Source of the DNA: Sebastes aleutianus
Taxonomy: Eukaryota > Chordata > Actinopteri > Perciformes > Sebastidae
Direction of reading: 5' to 3'
NCBI GenBank assembly: GCA_916700875.1
Contig: CAKAKS010000060.1
Span: forward strand, 62,001 to 126,000
DNA length: 64,000 nucleotides
This document shows positions 57,615-64,000 of this stretch, piece after piece. Each line of letters starts with the position of its first letter. Position 1 is the first letter of the stretch. A program made the position numbers and the translations under genes. Below the pieces are notes generated by a model, which had not been told where the DNA came from, ran no database searches, and worked only from the letters and a program-made list of their open reading frames with translations.

Positions 57615-58061
57615 AATACCCACCCACCCAAAGCAGAGACTGGCACAGGTACGAAAAAAGGTAACAAAGTTTATTATTAACAACGAAGCAAAAACGCGAG
57701 CAGGAGGGCAGGGAGCTGGTCGGCTCGTGGCTCGGAGGACTTGGACCATGAGGACCAAGCACATGGGAACACAGTCACTGAGGACGCGGAAGCAGCAGCA
57801 GCGAGGCAGACCGAAGGATCTGACAGGAGGACAAAAAGACACTGGTAAGTACTGCGCAAAAGTGAACACTAGAAAAAGCTTAAACTCGAAAATCTACAAA
57901 GAGGAAACGGGATGCTCTACCGCATGAGATGGAATTATCTGGCGCCGTAGTGGAGTGGAGACCAGGCTTTTATGAAGAGGTTGATGAGGTTGAGTGGGAA
58001 CCGGTGTGCCTCCTCTGCTGCTGCGGGCGGTCTGGCCGGGGTATGAGGGAGCTTTCACACC
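57615..58061 (-). mobile_element. Ty3/gypsy element: 5' LTR, truncated
   Basis: ACCTGTGCCAGTCTCTGCTTTGG on the - strand (57625-57650) matches the end of the 3' LTR at 44074-44100. AATAATAAACTTTGTTACC gives a poly(A) signal as in an LTR R region. The outer end is lost where the next LINE is inserted. A primer-binding site was not identified. Confidence 0.6.
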
Positions 58062-59690
58062 TAACTTCACACACTCCCTGGAAATCTGCAGGGTGCCTGC
58101 CTGCTTCAAAGCCTCCACCATCATCCCGGTCCCCAAGAAGCCAAGGATCACAGGTCTTCAGGAATACAGACCCGTCGCTCTGACCTCTGTTATAATGAAG
58201 ACCTTTGAACGCCTTGTGCTCCACCACCTAAAGACTATCACCAACCCCCTGCTGGACCCACTGCAGTTCGCCTACAGAACCAACAGATCTGTAGATGAAT
58301 TTAGCCCTTCATTACATTCTCCAGCACCTGGACTCCCCTGGCACCTATGCCAGGATCCTGTTTGTGGACTTCAGCTCCGCATTCAACACCATCAGCCCAG
58401 CTCTGCTACAGGACAAGCTTTCCCTGCTGAGCGTGCCTGACTCCACCTGCAGGTGGATCACAGACTTTCTAACAGACAGGAGTCAGCACGTAAGGCTGGG
58501 GAAGCAAGTCTCCGACACCCAGACTATCAGCACCGGTGCCCCCCAAGACTGCGTTCTCTCCCCACTGCTACTGAGAAGTCCCTGTACACCAACGGCTGCA
58601 CCTCCAGACACCAATCTGTCAGGCTCCTTAAGTTTGCAGACGACACCACCCTCATCGGTCTCATCTCCGAGGGTGATGAGTCTGCCTACAGATGGGAGGT
58701 TGACCATCTGGCATCCTGGTGCAGCCAGAACCACATGGAGCTGAACGCTCTGAAGACAGTGGAGATGACAGTGGACTTCAGGAGAAACTCAGCCCCGCTC
58801 CCCCACCTCATCCTGCGCGGCTCCCCAGTCAACACGGTGGAGTCGTTCCATTTCCTGGGCACGACCATCGCCCAGGACCTCAAGTGGGAGCTAAACATCA
58901 TCTCCCTCATCAGTAAGGCCCAGCAGAGGATGTACTTCCTGCGGCAGCTGAAAAAATTCAACCTGCCACAGACCATGATGGTGCACTTTTACTCGGCCAT
59001 CATCGAGTCCATCCTCACCTCCTCCATCACCGTCTGGTTCGCCGCTGCCACCGCCAAGGACAAGGCCAGGCTGCAGCGGGTCATCCGTGCTGCAGAGAAG
59101 GCGATCGGCTGCAACCTTCCCTCCCTCCAGGAGCTGTACACCTCCAGGACCTTAAGGAGGGCAGGGCAGATTGTGGCCGACCCCTCCCATCCCGGACACC
59201 ATCTATTCCAGACTCTGCCATCTGGCAGGAGGTTAAGGTCTATCAGGACCAAAACCTCACGCCACAAAAACAGTTTCTTCCCCATGGCAGTGGGGCTCTC
59301 CAACAGCCCCTCTGCCCCCCTGTGACTGTCTCTCCCTCACACACACACTACTGCCCCCCACCCCCCCGACACTGACTCTCCCCCTCTCTCATACACTCTC
59401 AATACCACCCCCTACAGTATCCCTTTCTCTCCCTCTCTCTCCCTTTGATACCTGATTGTTTTGTTTTCACACCGGCAATATTTGCACCTGTTTATATCAT
59501 GTTTATTTTTGTTTATAGCTTATTTTGTAAATTGTACATTTTTATTCTTATTTTATTCTAACGTTTTATCTATTTCTTTGTTATTATACTGTCTGACTTG
59601 CACCAACAAAAACCAAAGAAAATTCCTAGTGTATACCTCTTACACCTGGCAATAAACACCATTCTGATTCTGATTCTGATTCTGATGTGA
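58062..59690 (+). mobile_element. LINE, 5'-truncated sister of 48168-51520
   Basis: Same family as the LINE at 48168-51520 but on the + strand, starting in the RT and ending in the same (TCTGAT)n tail at 59667-59686. Much of the sequence is identical, indicating recent activity. An 8-bp deletion near 58297 and a small indel near 58568 break the frame; QGC of motif B is QDC. Confidence 0.9.
58453..59325 (+). pseudogene. LINE reverse transcriptase C-terminal part
   Basis: An open frame of 290 codons. After an out-of-frame start it reads LLKFADDTTLIGLISEGDES (catalytic box) to RHKNSFFPMAVGLSNSPSAP, then stop. The motif A part is in another frame at 58295-58550 (RILFVDFSSAFNTISP). It lacks the fingers and all of the endonuclease. 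Confidence 0.88.
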
Positions 59691-61350
59691 TTCAAATGAA
59701 TTCTGGTGTGTTTGCCAGTGTGGATTGGTTCGCTTATGGTGGTGTAAAAGCTGTCAATTGAATAGAAGAACTGTGAACCAAATAACCAGACCTCTTGAAA
59801 CGTTATGTCAGCCTGCATCTAAGTGAACTGGTGCAGTTCCTATAGGCTGTGGAAGCAGTAAGCTGTGCAAGAATCTTCCTTGATCAATCACAGTGAAAGG
59901 ATAATAAAAAAGATGTGTTGTCTGCATGACTTGCTGTCAGTCCCCAACTCGATTTCTCCACGTGGTTCCACGTAGTGCTTATGATGCAGGATGATGATCA
60001 CCAATCAATATCAACCAGTCTGCCCTATATTATACAGTAGGGCCTGAGGACGATGGGCAAAACCTGAAGCCCACTTTGATACCATTTGCAACCCACATGG
60101 GAAAATGTACTTGGGTAAAAATCCCAATGCCCACATAGACATGTCATCTGGTATACTGGTGGGTCTGCTGTTGGATCTCCATGAGCGTAATGAACTGTCT
60201 TTTTAACTTCCTTCTATTTCCTTTCAACAGGTCCATTGGTACAGCACAAGCACATGATTTGACATGACACAACAGGGTCACAAGTGTTCTTAGGAGGCAG
60301 TCCGTGAGCTTCGGCATCTCCACAATGTCCATACATTGTTCCATAAGAAGAAATTAATATTTTTCGTCCATTGGCCCAGGGAATACATAAATGTACACGG
60401 AGGAAAAATAAAAGAGTTTATTTATACTTATATTAGGAGAGAAAAGAAAATAAGTATAGAAAAGGAATTGAAAAAGAATAAATAAATAGATAAATAAATA
60501 CAAATACAATTAAAATGAGAGATAAAGTTAGAAAATAGAAATAAAAGAATACAAAAAATAGAATAGGAATAATAATAAACATCAATAAATAAATAAATAA
60601 ATAGAGAAAAATAAATAGGGGAAAAAATAATAATAATAAAAAAATAAAAAAATAAAATAAAGAGAAACAAAGTAAATGGTGAAAATAAATCACAATGAAA
60701 AAATAAAGAAAGAAAATAAATCGCAATGAAAAAATAAATAAATAAATGAATTAATGAACTGTCTTAACAAAGAAATAGTGTTTTGGTGACTTTGATGGAC
60801 TAGAGGGCATCACTTCATTTTGGACATATTTAAGCAGTGTGTCGTGCATGTTGCTTGATATAATTGGCCTAACTTATTAACTTGCTTAATGTAGCCCTTA
60901 CTTAATTACTTACTTAAAAATAATTTTAAAGACTACTGGTACTGGTTATTCTAAGAGTGACTGGCTATCAAAGGGCACCTTTCAGCCAAATTTCAGCCCA
61001 ACACAGAAAAATTCAGTCAATTCATGTCAGTGCTTGACATGAGGGACGGACTCATGCTACTTGATACCCATGTATGTAGAAGCCACATGGGACGCTCATC
61101 ACATAATAGATAGTAGAACTTAGTTATTTAGATGATATTACGACTTTTAGAGGCCCGTTTCTCTGTGTAACACCCCGTGCCCGTCTGCTCCTCCCTGGCT
61201 GTAGATCCCACACAGGTGATCCACTCCCTGTGCCTGAACTCTAAACTCCTGCTTCTTTATCTGCTGGCTGAGGTTTCTCCTGATTGCTCTACGTCTTCAT
61301 GACAGAGATAGATTCACTTCTCCAGCTTTCCCCCATGTGGAGTTATTATT
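59691..61350. other. No recognised gene; A-rich low-complexity block
   Basis: 60400-60770 is an A-rich tract of AAATAAATA and AAAGAAA type. The rest has no recognisable exon, RNA or transposase. A 66-codon - strand frame at 60144-60344 has no identifiable motif. Confidence 0.45.
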
Positions 61351-62800
61351 AGGGCCCGAGCACGAAAGTGCCCGGACCCAACGGTGTCCTGGCACGAAGT
61401 GCAAGGAAACCTATTGTTTTTCTAAGTATTATTATTTTTCTGCTGCGAGATCGCCTTTTTAACAACTTTAGCCATCCCCAAAACTCACCAAAATTGGAAT
61501 ATGCGTCAGAAGTGGCGAAAATTGCAATATTCTGTAGTGATTGGGCTCGGGTGTCACCAGCAGGCTCGATAGCGCCCCTTAATGAAGGCAGGTTGCCAGA
61601 AAAAGTTACTTCGATCTTCACGAAATTCAAGTATGTCATTGCTCACATCCTCAAACCCGGATTAAATATTTTCTGGATTTTTTTGGCAAACAGGAAGTCA
61701 GCGATCTTGGTCTTCCTGCGTTTTAAAAAAATGTACGAACACATGTTTGAGGACTTTAGGATGCACAAAAACTCATGAAACTTTATACACACATCCAAAC
61801 TAATAATTAATTTGATTTAGTGGTGAAATTTTGCTTGAGCGTGGCATGTTGGCTCTCTAGCGCCACCTTATGTCTTTTAGCCTTTGAACATGCCTTTGAC
61901 GCCCTTGGTATACTCGAAAACTCATGAAAGTTGTCAAAAAGATGGACACCTGTGAATTTTACGTGAACGTACAGCGATTTAGTTCATCATTTTTATTGGG
62001 CTCTATAGCGCCCCCTAATGCGTCGAAAGCCGTAGTTTGGTCAAAGTTAATCCTATCTTCATGAAATTTGGTAGGTACATCCTGCTTATTATTGCTAACA
62101 TATTCGTCATCGGGTTTCATTAGCTCCGCCCACCCGGAAGTCGGCCATCTTGGAATATGTGCGTTTTTCATGTATTTTATGCATACTTTTACGAACTCCT
62201 CCTAGAGAGTTTATCGGATCCGTGTCAAATTTTGTTGGTATAACCCTCCCCCTACTGTGATGCTAAATTGCGAAGGAATTTTTGATCGCTCGAACGGTGA
62301 TGTCATACGTCATGTGAGAAGACGCCATTTTGTCACTTTTTTGGTATGGAACTTTGCGATACTCCTCCTAGAGGATTCAAGCGATCCATCTCAAAGTCGG
62401 GCAGCAGAATCTCAACACCTTCATGATGCTAAATTGCGAAGCTTTTGTGTTTTCGTGAAACGGCGTTCTTGTGGCGGCGCATTGAATTTTGATGTTTCGC
62501 CATGACACAGGAAGCTGTTGTAACTTGACATTACATAGTCCGAACTGCCCCAAATTTCACAAGCTGGATAAGAGTCCCGGCCTGAAGACATATACGTGCC
62601 ATTATGAGTGAAAGTCATAGCACCCCCTACAGGAAACAGGAAGTTGTTGTAAATTGACTATACATTGTCCAATCTTCCCCAAATTTGACATGTTTTATAA
62701 GAGTCCCAGCATCAAGACGTATACGTTCAATTATGAGTGATAGTCATAGCGCCACCTAAAGGAAACAGGAAGTTGTTAGATTTACGAGCCCAATGTGGCA
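61351..62800 (+). repeat. Teleost dispersed repeat starting AGGGCCCGAGCAC
   Basis: AGGGCCCGAGCACGAAAGTG at the start, then repeated modules with TAGCGCCCCCTAATG, AGTCATAGCGCC and CAGGAAGTTGTTGTAA. The module GACACAGGAAGCTGTTGTAA plus GAAGACATATACGT occurs at 62500, 62640 and again at 63870. It is non-coding and a relative in style of 23540-25440. Confidence 0.65.
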
Positions 62801-62809
62801 TTATACTTG

Positions 62810-63360
62810 CATGTGAGCAATCCTTATTGTTGAGCCGTGCCTGAGGAACCTGCTCAATAGAATCAGGTTTTAATCAAATCAAACCATGTCACTAATCTTT
62901 CTGACTTAATGGAGTCAACACCGTAGAGTGTGAATAATTCACATCAAAACCAATAAATAACACAGACAATAAGTTTGTTTTTACAGCATCTTTTCCCATG
63001 CGTGAAAATGGGACACACCCAAACTCTGACGTTCACGTCGATTAGATCGCTCACCCAGTAACGTTGTTGTTTTTCGCTCTTAACTTTGTCACCAGTAGCT
63101 GCAGTTTTGACTTCATGAATGTAACGGGGTACCAAATGACATACTGATATCCTTTTAGTCATGATTATAGGTGATGACAGTACAAAATCTGAAATTACAG
63201 GCACCAGAAGCTAATAAAAAAAGTGCAGTGCATTTCTTTTACCTGTAGTCTCTACACCACAAATGCCTACACCTCAGTCTGGGTGTAGGTATGACACTGA
63301 CAACAGAGAGGTGACAGTGGAGGAGGATCCTAGGGTTCTGCACCCTGCGTTAAAAGCTAT
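62810..63360. other. No recognised feature
   Basis: Unassigned sequence without exon-like or transposon motifs. Confidence 0.4.
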
Positions 63361-63556
63361 GAACACCCACACAGGTGTTTTCAGTTTATTTGGCTGATTA
63401 GATCTCTGCTCACTGTAATGTATTGACATCTTCCTGAGTCTCCTGTCAGCTTTCATTGCACCTGGTAGATGGAGATTTGTGATCTCATGAATTCCACCTT
63501 CAACCTGAGCAGAGGTCTAATCGCCAGAATAACTGAAAACACCTGTGTGGGTGTTC
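63361..63556. repeat. Inverted-repeat element with GAACACCCACACAGGTGTTT ends
   Basis: The left arm 63361-63412 and the right arm 63506-63556 are near-perfect inverted copies of about 50 bp. The terminal 20 bases contain their own palindrome, CACCCACACAGGTG. It is probably a small MITE. Confidence 0.78.
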
Positions 63557-63859
63557 AGAGGACAAACAGGTTCAGCTTATACAGAGTTTGAACAAAGTGT
63601 TCAGATGTACAACAAAAAACAACAAATGAGTAAAGATCTTCCAGTCCCTTCAAGTTGGAACTAAATGTGATTATTACATTATGAAAATGCCCAGTGATTG
63701 GCAGTTTGGTTATAGCGAGTTCACTCTACTCGACTTTAGCCCTGATTTTCCGCTTCCAGACTAGCGACTAGAAGGGAGCCTGTAAATTGCGAAATTTGAT
63801 CTGAGATCTGCAAAAACTCTCGTGAGACTTGCTGCCAGACGACCTAACCTAACCTCAAT

Positions 63860-64000
63860 CATTCGAGGCATACGACATGACACAGGAGGCTGTTGTAACT
63901 TGACTCTACATATTCCAATCTGCTCCAAACTTCACAAGCTGGATAAGAATCCCGGCCTGAAGACATATACGTTCCATTATTGAGTTATAGTGATAGCGCC
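63860..64000 (+). repeat. Second copy of the 62500-type repeat module, cut by the window edge
   Basis: TTCACAAGCTGGATAAGA and CCCGGCCTGAAGACATATAC match 62555-62600 closely and end in TAGCGCC at the window edge. Confidence 0.75.

Overview
This is nuclear DNA of a teleost fish, probably a spiny-rayed species. The evidence is one spliced vertebrate gene embedded in fish-type transposable elements (Tc1, hAT, DIRS, Ty3/gypsy, L2/CR1-like LINEs, tRNA-derived SINEs) and long TG, TATC and TTA microsatellites. I see no bacterial, organellar or viral replicon features. All identifications rest on reading conserved motifs by eye; no database search was run.

The only host protein-coding gene I can support is the 3' half of hace1 on the + strand, 5307 to 27748. 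Ten exons encode the last 387 residues: the end of the linker and the whole catalytic HECT domain of the E3 ubiquitin ligase HACE1. All splice sites are GT/AG and all phases join. The ankyrin-repeat exons lie upstream of the window. The active-site Cys codon is split between the last two exons. Three acceptors sit directly behind TG repeats, two of them very long (252 and 148 bp). A 3'UTR may run to a strong AATAAA at 30877.

Region by region. 1-3320: I-clade-like LINE interrupted by an L2-type insert. 3554-4548: hAT MITE. 5307-27748: hace1, whose introns hold a 28S rRNA fragment, a Tc1 relic with long inverted repeats, a 2.2 kb foldback element, a decayed LINE, several MITEs and SINEs, and a second copy of the hAT MITE. 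27749-30940: 3' flank or UTR with a Tc1 relic split by a Harbinger-like MITE. 30941-32545: a TIR element. 32546-36375: a decayed DIRS element with Tc1 and hAT insertions. 37340-37850: a hairpin MITE. 38385-39557: a 24-bp minisatellite. 40183-42785: polypurine arrays split by a LINE 3' end. 44066-58061: one Ty3/gypsy element on the - strand expanded to about 14 kb by five nested insertions. 58062-59690: a truncated LINE. 61351-64000: teleost dispersed repeats.

The mobile genes are almost all broken by frameshifts, stops or insertions. The best preserved are the full-length LINE at 48168-51520 and its truncated sister at 58062-59690. The genes do not form a pathway. The window is a functional ubiquitin-ligase gene whose introns and 3' flank have been repeatedly colonised.
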